Notes under the pieces: generated by a model
What the model was told of the DNA's origin: nothing
What the model saw: the letters and a program-made list of their open reading frames with translations, nothing else
Databases searched by the model: none
Part shown: positions 26,030 through 33,832 of the stretch, one piece after another
How positions within the stretch are numbered: the first letter of the stretch is position 1
Layout: each line of letters opens with the position of its first letter
From: an uncultured Eubacteriales bacterium
GTDB taxonomy: Bacteria; Bacillota; Clostridia; Oscillospirales; Oscillospiraceae
NCBI GenBank assembly: GCA_900545495.1
Contig: UQZJ01000001.1
Coordinates: 100,162-164,161, forward strand
Direction: 5' to 3'
DNA: 64,000 nucleotides
Made by a program: the position numbers and the translations under genes

Positions 26030-26155
26030 AACTAAGCTTTAGTCCGTGGTTCCACCTGAATTTGGATCGCTCCACACTCTCTTGCCGGTAACGGGGCATC
26101 CGGCGGGCATTTCCTCCCGCAGCTCCGGGCAGCCACGCCCTTCATCGCCTATAAC
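25994..26155 (-). ncRNA. T-box leader for tRNA-Gly with an apparently short Stem I
   Basis: Leftward leader of about 160 nt. T-box core GGTGGAACCACGG at 26044-26056; its UGGA would pair with a UCCA tRNA end, and bacterial tRNA-Gly carries U73. The leader ends in a terminator. The 5' part begins with GGC, GAUGAA and GGGC, pairing as GGC/GCC and GGGC/GCCC, and is capped by CCCG/CGGG. The usual AGAGAG bulge and distal loop are missing from it. Candidate glycine specifiers are GGA followed by A on the 3' side (26112-26114) or GGC at 26132-26134. A UGGA-GCGA-UCCA hairpin (26063-26074) resembles Stem III. Downstream genes are a lipoprotein and glyQS. Confidence 0.75.
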
Positions 26156-26161
26156 AGAGAA

Positions 26162-26190
26162 AGCATAGCATCTTTTCGCCCGCCCGTCAA
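26162..26190 (-). promoter_or_regulatory. Promoter of the glycine T-box operon
   Basis: -35 TTGACG (26185-26190), 17 bp, -10 TATGCT (26162-26167), read leftward. It starts immediately after the preceding lipoprotein gene's stop codon. Confidence 0.82.
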
Positions 26191-26193
26191 GGT

Positions 26194-26949
26194 CTATTTT
26201 TCCCCGTCCTCCATCGCCTCCTCCCAGCAGCGCGGCTCCTCGTCGGAGACGGTGCCGTCGCTGTCCACATTGCGCGTCACGGTGTTCCCGCCGCTGCTGT
26301 CCTCGGAGAAAACCACCGACCAGCAGCCGGTCTTCACATCGTATCGCCCCCACGCCATGGCGTATGCGCCGTCGTACTGCGCAGCGGCCAACTCGATGGC
26401 CTGCTGCTCCGTCAGGATGCCCCGCCCGATCTGGGCGGTACCCAGAATAGCCAGCACCTCGTCCCGGCAGCCGTCCCACGCGGCGCTGCCCATCACGCCG
26501 TCGTCATCGGGCATACATACATAGCTGCCTGGTACGCCCTGAAACGCGATATTGACCCAGATGGTACTCTGCCCGCCCTCGGTGTACTGCCACACCCTCT
26601 GGCCGCCGGACAGCGTCAGATCCTGCTCCGTCACGCCGGTGCCGCAGATGCCGTAGCCATCCAGCCAGCAGGTCAACCGGAAGGCGACAGACCTCTCCCC
26701 GGTCTTCCCGAAGCGCAGGCCGGCCTGTCCCTCCTCCTCCAGCGTCTCCCACCACCAGCCATCGGGGATGGTCAGCGCCACGTCCACGTTCCCCTCGGTG
26801 TATTCAGCCAGCTGACCGGTGATCTCCATCGGCTCCGGTGGGGAATCGACCGGCGGCTTGTCCCCCTCCAGCGGGACGGCGGACCATTCGCAGGCTACCA
26901 GCAGCGCGGCGCAGCACAGCGCCAAAAAACACGTCAAAAATCGTCTCAT
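26194..26949 (-). CDS. Hypothetical lipoprotein
   Basis: 251 residues. Signal peptide MRRFLTCFLALCCAALLVAC with a lipobox cysteine at residue 20, then a short Pro-rich linker. The middle (residues 50-150) is a beta-rich domain containing VDVALTIPDGWWWETLEEEG. The C-terminal part (TEQQAIELAAAQYDGAYAMA, then WSVVFSED) has the helix-strand pattern of PepSY-like domains. No function can be assigned. AAAAGGAGGGCG precedes the ATG. It is downstream of the RND permease gene and separated from it by a G/C-rich stem-loop. Confidence 0.72.
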   Translation of the reverse strand: MRRFLTCFLALCCAALLVACEWSAVPLEGDKPPVDSPPEPMEITGQLAEYTEGNVDVALTIPDGWWWETLEEEGQAGLRFGKTGERSVAFRLTCWLDGYGICGTGVTEQDLTLSGGQRVWQYTEGGQSTIWVNIAFQGVPGSYVCMPDDDGVMGSAAWDGCRDEVLAILGTAQIGRGILTEQQAIELAAAQYDGAYAMAWGRYDVKTGCWSVVFSEDSSGGNTVTRNVDSDGTVSDEEPRCWEEAMEDGEK

Positions 26950-27012
26950 CCTCGCGCCCTCCTTTTCCGCATAAGGTCTTTCGCCTATACGATCTTCTAT
27001 CCATAAGACGAA

Positions 27013-27040
27013 GCGGGGAGGGAATCGGTTCCCTCCCCGC
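27013..27040 (-). terminator. Strong stem-loop after the RND gene
   Basis: Perfect 12-bp G/C-rich stem with a 4-base loop, 20 bp beyond the RND stop codon. The following bases are not a clean U run, so termination may be partial. Confidence 0.6.
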
Positions 27041-27060
27041 CTGATGCGTATGATGTATGC

Positions 27061-30000
27061 TTACATATCCACCGGTGTCAGATCGCTCTCCTCCACCTGA
27101 TGCAGCTCCTTTTTGTTGAGGATCTCGTACATACACGGCACCACGAACAGCGTCATCAGCGTGGCGTACAGCAAGCCGCCGATGCACACCAGTGCGATGG
27201 GCTGGATCAGCGCCGTACCGGCGTTTTTCGCCAGCGCCGTAACGACCAGACCGAGAATGGTGGTCAGGCTGGTCATCAGGATGGGCCGCAGACGGGTAAC
27301 GCCCGCGTCGATGATGGCCTCCCGCAGGCCCATGCCCGCCAGACGCTGCTGGTTGATGTAGTCCACCAGCACGATGCCGTTGTTGACGATGATGCCCACC
27401 AGCATCACGAAGCCGATGAGGCTGATGACCGACACCTCGATGCCGGAGAGCAGCAGCGCCAGGAAGCCGCCGGTAAACGCCAGCGGGATGGTGAACATCA
27501 CGATGAACGGCGCCTTCAGGGACTGGAACTGCGCCACCATGATGAGGTACACCAGCACCACGCCCAGCAGCAGCATCAGCAGAAGCTGCTGCATGGCATT
27601 CATGATCTGCTCGTTCTCGCCGTCGAACTCCACGGTGACGCCCTCCGGCAGCGTGACAGACCCCAGCGCCTTCTGCACCGCCGTCGTGACCTTGGTCACG
27701 TTGTAGCCGTCCGCCACCGCCGCCGACACGGTGATGCACCGCCGCTGCTGGTCGCGCTGGATGCTGTTGAGGGACACCGTCTCCTTGACCTCGGCCACCT
27801 CCCCCAGCTTGAAGGAGGTATCCACGTCCTGACTTTCCCCGCCGGTGAGCTGGCTCAGTCCGGCGGATGCAGAGGAGCTGCTCATGCCGCTCATGCCGCC
27901 CATACTGCCCATGGCCGAGGACATGGAGCTGTCCATGCCGCTCATACTGCTCATGCCGCTGCTCATGGACGAGGACATAGCGCCGCTGTCCGGCGAAATG
28001 GTCAGATCCATCAGCTTCTCGCGGGTCAGCTTGCTGTCCGCCGCCGCGTCCACGATCATCTCCATGCTCTCGCCGTCCAGCGTCACATCCGCCACGGTGG
28101 TGGTATCCTGCAGCGCCGCCGCCACCTGCATATAGATCTGTGCCACGGTGATGCCCTTGGTCATGGCCTTGTTCCGGTCCACCACCACCTGCAGAGCGGG
28201 GGCGGCGTCCTCCAGACCGTCGGAGACATCCTGCACGCCCTCCACCTGCTCCATCCGCTGTCCCAGCGAACGGGCGGCGCTTTGCAGCGACTCCATGTCG
28301 CTGCTGTACACCCGCAGGGAAACGCCGGTACCGGTCATATAGCTCATCATGCCGCTCATGACACCGGCGGTGGTCACCTTACAGGGCAGATCGGCGCACA
28401 GCGCCTCGATCTCCTTCCCCGCGTCGGAGCCGAAGGTACCCTCCGGCATGGTGAGGTAGCCGGTGACGTCAAATTCGCCGTTGTCACCGCTGGCCATGCT
28501 CAGGCCGCCCATGTCGCCGCTGCCCATCATAAAGCCGGCGGACTCTACATTCTCCACGGACATGACCCGCTCCACCACCTGATCGGCCAGGTCCACCGCC
28601 TCTGCGCGGGTGATGTCCTCCGGCATGGTGACGGTGACAGACAGGTTGTTCATATCGATCTCCGGCATGAACGTGAAGCCGCGGCTCACCGCACCCCACG
28701 CCGTCGTCACCAGCAGCACCAGCGACAGCAGCAGCACACCGGCCTTGTGATCCAGCGACCACGCGATGGCCCTGCGGTAGGCGGGATAGATCTTATCCAG
28801 CAGACCCGGCTTCGGCACGAACTCGCGCCGCAGCATACCGGAGGCCATGGCCGGCACCAGCGTCAGCGACACCAGCAGGCTGGCCAGCAGCGAATAGGTA
28901 ATGGTCAGCGCCAGATCGGTGAACAGCTGCCGGGTCAGGCCCTCCACGAACACGATGGGCGCAAACACGCACACCGTGGTGAGGGTGGACGCCGTCACCG
29001 CGCCCAGCACCTGCTGTGCGCCGGACACCGCCGCCTGTACGATGGTGGCGCCCTTGGCCCGCAGACGGTAGATATTCTCGATGACCACCACCGAGTTATC
29101 CACCAGCATACCCACCGATACCGCCAAGCCGCTGAGGGAGATCATGTTGATGGTCACGCCGGTGAAGTACATCAGCACCACCGCGAAAATGACGCTGACA
29201 GGGATGGAGAGCAGCGTGATGACGGTGGGACGCCAGTCACGCAGGAACAGAAACAGTACCACCACAGAGAACAGCGCGCCCCACAGCAGGGACGAGAGGA
29301 TCGTCTCCACGATCAGGTAGATATAATCGCCCTGATCCATCAGCGGCACGAAGGTAAGCCCCTCGTACTGGCTCTCCAGCTCCCGGAACCGGTCGGTGAG
29401 GTTGTTGGACACCGCCGCCGTGGCGTAGTTGGACTGCTTGTTGAAGGACAGCAGGATGCCGTTTTCGTCGTTGAGCTTGGTGTACAGCTGGTCGCTGTCG
29501 TCCGTCACCACCACGGTGGCCACGTCGCCCAGCGTAATGGGCTCGACGCCGTCCAGCCCCAGATCGAACAGCACCATATTCTCCAGCTCGGTGCTGTTTT
29601 CAAACTTCTGCCCCACCGACACCATATAGCTCACGCCGCTGTTGTCATCGATGTAGCCGGCGGGCATGGAGAAGTTCTGTGCCGTCAGCAGTCCGCTGAC
29701 GGTGGAGATGGACAGAAGGCCGCCCAGATCGGTCTGGGATTCCACCTTTTCAAAGGCCTCCCGCAGCTGCTTGAGGCCGCTTTCGATCTGGCTCTTTGCC
29801 TGACTGAGCTGCAGCTCCGCGCCGGTCATCTGGGACATACCGTCCATCATCTGCACCAGGAAATCGGAGATATCGCCCTCCATCTGTGCTTTCAGCTTGC
29901 CGCTCTCCAGATCGTCCAGCATCTTCTTTGTCTGCTCCCGCAGCGACTCGAGACTCTGCTGTAGCTTTTCCAGTGAGCCCTCCGGGTCGGTGATGATGTC

Positions 30001-30810
30001 GCCGAGGATATCGCCGATGTCCGCATCCTTCAGTTTATCGTACAGTTCCTTCAGATTCTTATAGACCTCGTCTGCCGAATCGCCCACCGTGCCGGCTACG
30101 CCGTCCGCCGCGGCGCGTTTGGCGTCGGACAGTGCCTTTTCCCCGTCCTCTACCTGCTGCTTGGCGTCGTACAGCTTGCCCTCCGCCTTTTTCAGCTGGG
30201 CCTTTACCGCGTCCGCCAGCTTAGCGGACAGGGCCTCCATCTTCGCCTGATCCAAAATCACATGGGCCTGCCGGGTCAGGGCGCCGGACACCGTAACACT
30301 GGCCACGCCGCTGACGCCCTCCAGCTTGCCGGTCAGCTCATCCGTCACCAGATCGCTGAGGGCGTAGACGTCGCTGCCCTCCCGGGACACAGCGGCCACC
30401 ATCACCGGGATCATGGACGGGTTGATCTTCAGCACATAGGGGGTACCCACCATGTCGGACCACTGCCCCTCCAGCACGGATATCTTCTGCTGGATATCCA
30501 CACTGATGGTGTCCATGTTCACGCCGTCCTCAAACTCCAGCATCACCATGGACACGCTGTTCTGGCTGGTGGAGGTGACCTCCTTGATCTGATCCAGCGT
30601 GGCCATGGACTGCTCCATAGGCCGCGTGATCTCCTCCTCCACCGCCTCGGGACTGGCGCCGGGATCGGCGGTGACGATGACCACATAGGGGAAATCCATA
30701 TTGGGCAGCAGATCCGGCGTCATCCGCAGATACGCCACGATACCCAGCACCACCACCGCCAGCACCACCACAAATACCGTCAGCGGCCTCTTTACGCTGA
30801 ATTTTGCCAT
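27061..30810 (-). CDS. RND-type efflux permease (AcrB/SwrC-like), with coiled-coil and Met/Ser-rich insertions
   Basis: 1249 residues. The first membrane helix (FSVKRPLTVFVVVLAVVVLGIVAYL) and the two helix bundles (from about 510 and 1080) match HAE1-type RND pumps, including the DNSVVVIENIYR motif of TM4 and the final LRPILMTSLTTILGLV. The porter domain carries a long helical insertion (about 195-360, KKAEGKLYDAKQQVEDGEKALS) and a Met/Ser/Gly-rich tract near residues 942-983. The start is the ATG at 30810 with GGAGGAGCGGGAGT upstream. No membrane fusion protein or regulator gene is adjacent. Single-component pumps of this kind occur in Firmicutes (SwrC/YerP). Substrate unknown. Confidence 0.88.
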   Translation of the reverse strand: MAKFSVKRPLTVFVVVLAVVVLGIVAYLRMTPDLLPNMDFPYVVIVTADPGASPEAVEEEITRPMEQSMATLDQIKEVTSTSQNSVSMVMLEFEDGVNMDTISVDIQQKISVLEGQWSDMVGTPYVLKINPSMIPVMVAAVSREGSDVYALSDLVTDELTGKLEGVSGVASVTVSGALTRQAHVILDQAKMEALSAKLADAVKAQLKKAEGKLYDAKQQVEDGEKALSDAKRAAADGVAGTVGDSADEVYKNLKELYDKLKDADIGDILGDIITDPEGSLEKLQQSLESLREQTKKMLDDLESGKLKAQMEGDISDFLVQMMDGMSQMTGAELQLSQAKSQIESGLKQLREAFEKVESQTDLGGLLSISTVSGLLTAQNFSMPAGYIDDNSGVSYMVSVGQKFENSTELENMVLFDLGLDGVEPITLGDVATVVVTDDSDQLYTKLNDENGILLSFNKQSNYATAAVSNNLTDRFRELESQYEGLTFVPLMDQGDYIYLIVETILSSLLWGALFSVVVLFLFLRDWRPTVITLLSIPVSVIFAVVLMYFTGVTINMISLSGLAVSVGMLVDNSVVVIENIYRLRAKGATIVQAAVSGAQQVLGAVTASTLTTVCVFAPIVFVEGLTRQLFTDLALTITYSLLASLLVSLTLVPAMASGMLRREFVPKPGLLDKIYPAYRRAIAWSLDHKAGVLLLSLVLLVTTAWGAVSRGFTFMPEIDMNNLSVTVTMPEDITRAEAVDLADQVVERVMSVENVESAGFMMGSGDMGGLSMASGDNGEFDVTGYLTMPEGTFGSDAGKEIEALCADLPCKVTTAGVMSGMMSYMTGTGVSLRVYSSDMESLQSAARSLGQRMEQVEGVQDVSDGLEDAAPALQVVVDRNKAMTKGITVAQIYMQVAAALQDTTTVADVTLDGESMEMIVDAAADSKLTREKLMDLTISPDSGAMSSSMSSGMSSMSGMDSSMSSAMGSMGGMSGMSSSSASAGLSQLTGGESQDVDTSFKLGEVAEVKETVSLNSIQRDQQRRCITVSAAVADGYNVTKVTTAVQKALGSVTLPEGVTVEFDGENEQIMNAMQQLLLMLLLGVVLVYLIMVAQFQSLKAPFIVMFTIPLAFTGGFLALLLSGIEVSVISLIGFVMLVGIIVNNGIVLVDYINQQRLAGMGLREAIIDAGVTRLRPILMTSLTTILGLVVTALAKNAGTALIQPIALVCIGGLLYATLMTLFVVPCMYEILNKKELHQVEESDLTPVDM

Positions 30811-30882
30811 ACTCCCGCTCCTCCATGGCACTCGCCTGATTTTATCCGCATGGGCAAACGCCCGATTTTATCTAATGATAGT

Positions 30883-30911
30883 AGTCTACCATGCCGCTGC
30901 ACGCTGCGCAA
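30883..30911 (-). promoter_or_regulatory. Candidate promoter of the RND gene
   Basis: -35 TTGCGC (30906-30911), 17 bp, -10 TAGACT (30883-30888) preceded by TGG (extended -10). Moderate match only. Confidence 0.45.
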
Positions 30912-30968
30912 GCGGCACACCTAAAAATTAACGAAACCGTTACAATATCCCCTGTTCCCGCGAAAAAA

Positions 30969-30985
30969 CGTTCGTTCACCGAACG
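30969..30985. promoter_or_regulatory. Inverted repeat, possible operator upstream of the RND gene
   Basis: CGTTCG-TTCAC-CGAACG lies about 60 bp upstream of the -35 element. It resembles a repressor half-site pair (TetR-like), but no regulator gene is nearby and it may only be a hairpin after hemW. Confidence 0.35.
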
Positions 30986-31011
30986 ATTTTGGGAAAAGCG
31001 CAGGCGGAAAA

Positions 31012-31035
31012 AACGGGAGAGACACCTCTCCCGTT
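31012..31035 (-). terminator. Terminator of ferredoxin-hemW
   Basis: Ten-bp stem AACGGGAGAG / CTCTCCCGTT with a 4-base loop and a following U run on the leftward strand, 22 bp beyond the hemW stop. Confidence 0.82.
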
Positions 31036-31056
31036 CTATACACCGTGCCGCCGGGG

Positions 31057-32256
31057 CTATACGATGCGGAAATTACCCTCCGCCATGGCCGCCTGCCGCG
31101 CCGCACGCTGCTGCGCCAGCGCCTCCTGCAAGGCGGCGATGATGCTGTTGGACACCAGAAAGCCCTTGGGCGTCAGACGCCAGCCGCCCTCGGTGCGTGA
31201 GGCAAGGCCCGCTTTTTCATACTGCTCGAACAGCGCCTCCATAGGCTGGAACCGCTGGCGGTAGCGCTTCTCGAAGGTCTGCCGGTCGATGCCCGCCGCC
31301 GTCCGCAGCGACAGCATCACATACTCGTAGTCCCGCGCCAGCGTGCTGTCATTCTCGGACTCCGACAGCACCAGCCTGCCCGCGATATAGCTGTCGATAT
31401 CCCGCACATAGCCGTACCGGACGCCGCCGAAGTCGGAGTGGGCCCCCGGCCCGAAGCCGGCATACTCCTCCATGCGCCAGTATTTCAGGTTGTGGCGGGA
31501 TTCCTTACCGGACTTGGCGAAATTGGAGATCTCGTACTGCTCGTAGCCCATCTCGCCCAGCGCCGCCACGGTGTACAGGTACATATCCGCCTGCGCGTCG
31601 TCGTCCGGCAGCGTCAGCGTCTGCCGCTGCTGCCACAGGGGCGTACCCTCCTCCAGCTTTAGGCCGTAGCAGGACAGATGCTCCGGTCCCAGTGCCACGG
31701 CGTCCGCCAGCGTCCGCTGCCAGTCTTCCATGGTCTGCCCCGGCAGGCCGTAGATCAGATCCAGGCTCAGATCCGTGAACTTCGCCTTCCGCGCCGCCGT
31801 CACCGCCTGCTGCACCTGCTCATAGGTGTGTATCCGCCCGATGCGCCGCAGCAGGGCGTCGTCGGTAGACTGCACGCCGAGGGACAGACGGTTGAAGCCC
31901 GCCCGCCGCAGCCTCCGCAGCTCCTTCCAGTCCCCGGCGCTGTCGGGATTGGCCTCCAGCGTGATCTCCGCGTCCCTTGCCACGTCGTACCGCCGCAGCA
32001 CCGTTTGCAGGATACGGCAAAGCCGCGCCGCACCCAGATAGCTGGGCGTGCCGCCGCCGAAATACACCGTATCTACCTGCATCCCGGCGGCGCGGGGCGC
32101 TACCTCCTCCAGATGGCGCAGCAGCGCCGCCATGTAGGCGTCCATCTTCTCCTCGCTGTGGGCCAGCGAGTAGAAGTCGCAGTAGGCGCACTTGGCCTTG
32201 CAGAACGGGATGTGGATATACAGCCCCAGTGCGGGCTTTCCCTGCCGCCCGCTCAT
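31057..32256 (-). CDS. hemW: Radical-SAM heme chaperone HemW
   Basis: 399 residues. Radical-SAM cluster CKAKCAYC preceded by LGLYIHIPF, then VDTVYFGGGTPSYL, the SAM-binding ITLEANPD, and RLSLGVQS. The C-terminal HemN-like region includes SRHNLKYWRMEEYAGFGPGAHS. HemW proteins are often annotated as oxygen-independent coproporphyrinogen oxidase but lack the extra N-terminal residues of true HemN, and act in heme trafficking. The ATG at 32256 overlaps the stop of a 2[4Fe-4S] ferredoxin gene, so the two are coupled. The start of the ORF further upstream lies inside that gene and was rejected. Confidence 0.93.
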   Translation of the reverse strand: MSGRQGKPALGLYIHIPFCKAKCAYCDFYSLAHSEEKMDAYMAALLRHLEEVAPRAAGMQVDTVYFGGGTPSYLGAARLCRILQTVLRRYDVARDAEITLEANPDSAGDWKELRRLRRAGFNRLSLGVQSTDDALLRRIGRIHTYEQVQQAVTAARKAKFTDLSLDLIYGLPGQTMEDWQRTLADAVALGPEHLSCYGLKLEEGTPLWQQRQTLTLPDDDAQADMYLYTVAALGEMGYEQYEISNFAKSGKESRHNLKYWRMEEYAGFGPGAHSDFGGVRYGYVRDIDSYIAGRLVLSESENDSTLARDYEYVMLSLRTAAGIDRQTFEKRYRQRFQPMEALFEQYEKAGLASRTEGGWRLTPKGFLVSNSIIAALQEALAQQRAARQAAMAEGNFRIV

Positions 32257-32486
32257 GGCTGTACCTGCGGCGGCAGGATGGTCACCGCGTCGTAAAAGCA
32301 GTTCACCTTGCAGCCGCGGCAGCCGATGCACTGCTGCTGGTTCACCTCATAAATGCCGTCCTCCCGCAGAAGAATACACTTTACGGGGCAGAACATGGCG
32401 CACCAACCGCAGCCGGTGCAGCTCACCTCATCGATCACCGCCAGCTGTATGGCCTTTCGCCCAAAAGGGTGTGCCGGATCCGTCAT
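32253..32486 (-). CDS. Small 2[4Fe-4S] ferredoxin
   Basis: 77 residues with two cluster motifs, CTGCGWCAMFCP and CIGCRGCKVNC. In each, CxxCxxC is followed by a fourth cysteine, though the second lacks the usual proline. A short N-terminal extension (TDPAHPFGRKAIQLAVID) precedes them. It probably carries low-potential electrons, and its overlap with hemW suggests it reduces the HemW radical-SAM cluster; that link is inference. Confidence 0.88.
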   Translation of the reverse strand: MTDPAHPFGRKAIQLAVIDEVSCTGCGWCAMFCPVKCILLREDGIYEVNQQQCIGCRGCKVNCFYDAVTILPPQVQP

Positions 32487-32521
32487 GGGCTCACCCGCCT
32501 TTCCTCAATTTTATCTCTTTG

Positions 32522-32550
32522 ATTATAGCCGTTTTTCTCGCTTTTGACAA
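32522..32550 (-). promoter_or_regulatory. Promoter of ferredoxin-hemW
   Basis: -35 TTGTCA (32545-32550), 17 bp, perfect -10 TATAAT (32522-32527), read leftward. Confidence 0.8.
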
Positions 32551-32554
32551 GCCC

Positions 32555-32584
32555 GCATGAAACGCTGCCTTGCGGCGCACACTA
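32555..32584 (+). promoter_or_regulatory. Candidate sigma-G/sigma-F promoter of spoVAC
   Basis: GCATGA (32555-32560), 17 bp, CACACTA (32578-32584) matches the forespore consensus (GYATR at -35, CATAMTA at -10) at nearly all positions. spoVA genes are sigma-G dependent in Bacillus. Confidence 0.5.
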
Positions 32585-32606
32585 TGGGAGAAAGGAAGTG
32601 ACTGCC

Positions 32607-33044
32607 ATGACCCCCGAGGCATATCAGGCGCTGGTGAAGCAGATGTCGCCGCCGTCCCCCATCGTCAAGAACACGGCGCTGGCCTTTCTGGTGGGCGGCG
32701 CCATCTGCACCGTTGGGCAGCTCCTGTCCCTCTGGTACAGTTCGCTGGGGCTGGATACCGCCGACGCCGGCACCGCCACATCGGTGACGCTGGTGTTTCT
32801 GTCGGCGCTGGCCACCGGACTGGGCGTGTACCACAAACTGGCGCGTCTGGCCGGTGCCGGTACGCTGGTACCCATCACTGGCTTTGCCAATGCGGTGGCG
32901 TCCCCCGCCGTGGACTTTCAGACGGAGGGGCTCATCACCGGTACCGCCGTGAAGATGTTCACCGTGGCCGGGCCGGTCATCGTGTTCGGCACCGCCGCCA
33001 GCGTGGTCTACGGACTGGTGCTGTGGCTGGTGCAGGCCCTATAA
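32607..33044 (+). CDS. spoVAC: Stage V sporulation protein AC
   Basis: 145 residues, with the family wording YQALVKQMSPPSPIVKNTALAF, GGAICTVGQLL, GLGVYHKLARLAGAGTLVPITGFANA and several membrane helices. SpoVAC is a forespore inner-membrane protein that acts as a mechanosensitive channel for dipicolinic acid movement. It is normally beside spoVAD and spoVAE, but here it stands alone between terminators, which suggests either a second copy or a dispersed spoVA set. The ATG at 32607 has AGAAAGGAAG upstream. Confidence 0.9.
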   Translation: MTPEAYQALVKQMSPPSPIVKNTALAFLVGGAICTVGQLLSLWYSSLGLDTADAGTATSVTLVFLSALATGLGVYHKLARLAGAGTLVPITGFANAVASPAVDFQTEGLITGTAVKMFTVAGPVIVFGTAASVVYGLVLWLVQAL

Positions 33045-33077
33045 AAAAGGAGGGACACCGAATGTCCCTCCTTTTTT
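33043..33077. terminator. Bidirectional terminator after spoVAC
   Basis: Perfect 15-bp stem AAAAAAGGAGGGACA / TGTCCCTCCTTTTTT with a CCGAA loop. It serves spoVAC and the convergent hypothetical gene. Confidence 0.92.
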
Positions 33078-33098
33078 ACATCGTTTTTTGCAGCAGAC

Positions 33099-33569
33099 TC
33101 AGTTGTCCACGCGGTTGCGCCACTCCAGCTCCTGCTCCAGCTCGAACTTCAGCTTCTTGTTCTCCTCCACCAGCGTGTCGTAGTGGGTGCCCTGTACATA
33201 GTACTTCACGAACGCGAAGGTGGCCTCGTTGAACTCCTCCTCGGTGTACTCCGGCAGCAGAGAGCCGCCCTTGCGGCGCAGACCCGTCACGCTGATGACC
33301 ACCAGACGGCGATGCTCCTCGCTGAGTTGGAACAGCTTCAGAGACTCGGGGATGTTCAGTTCCAGATCGTACCGCTCGTTGACGATCTCCAGCAGGCGGC
33401 GCTGCTCCGGCTTGGCGGAGACGATGACGCCGTGCTCGGCGAACAGACGCTTGAGGTAGGAGGCGGAGACCTCCTCGCGGGTGATGGTGCCCTTGCCGAT
33501 GCCGGTGAGCATGGTATTGGACAGGTTCAGGCTGACATAAACCTCCTGACCGGTGGTGGGATAACTCAT
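33099..33569 (-). CDS. Hypothetical cytoplasmic protein
   Basis: 156 residues, soluble, with no signal peptide. Starts MSYPTTGQEVYVSLNLSNTM, has a central segment (RRLLEIVNERYDLELNIPES, then LFQLSEEHRRLVVISVTG) and ends in a charged coiled coil (YDTLVEENKKLKFELEQELEW). The ATG is chosen for its TGCAGGAGGTACGC ribosome binding site; longer in-frame sequence upstream is non-coding. It has its own promoter and terminator, so it is likely a real gene, but I recognise no family. Confidence 0.65.
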   Translation of the reverse strand: MSYPTTGQEVYVSLNLSNTMLTGIGKGTITREEVSASYLKRLFAEHGVIVSAKPEQRRLLEIVNERYDLELNIPESLKLFQLSEEHRRLVVISVTGLRRKGGSLLPEYTEEEFNEATFAFVKYYVQGTHYDTLVEENKKLKFELEQELEWRNRVDN

Positions 33570-33636
33570 GTGCGTACCTCCTGCATTGCAAAATTGGTTT
33601 TCCTCCGTCCGAGACGGCTTTTTTTGTTCTGCTGTC

Positions 33637-33665
33637 AGCATACCACAACGCGCTGCAAATAGCAA
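33637..33665 (-). promoter_or_regulatory. Promoter of the hypothetical gene at 33569
   Basis: -35 TTGCTA (33660-33665), 17 bp, -10 TATGCT (33637-33642) with an upstream TGG. The region between the promoter and the gene has an A/T run and a small CCGTC-TCG-GACGG hairpin. Confidence 0.65.
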
Positions 33666-33832
33666 CACAAAGTTGTCCCAAGCACGTCTATTTATACGAA
33701 AAAACACCCTATTTTTCCGAAAGAAAGGCACTTTCTTCTCCCAAATGTACCATACGACCCAAACAGTCCGAAAGGCTCCCACCACCGGTTTTTTCCCTTT
33801 TTCACGCAGCGGCGTGGGGGTGAAAGCGGCAA

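Noticed and set aside
26056..26100. SAM riboswitch, suggested by GGCAAGAGAG in the leader
   Set aside because: The flanking T-box core and terminator are decisive, and the conserved SAM-I helices are not present.
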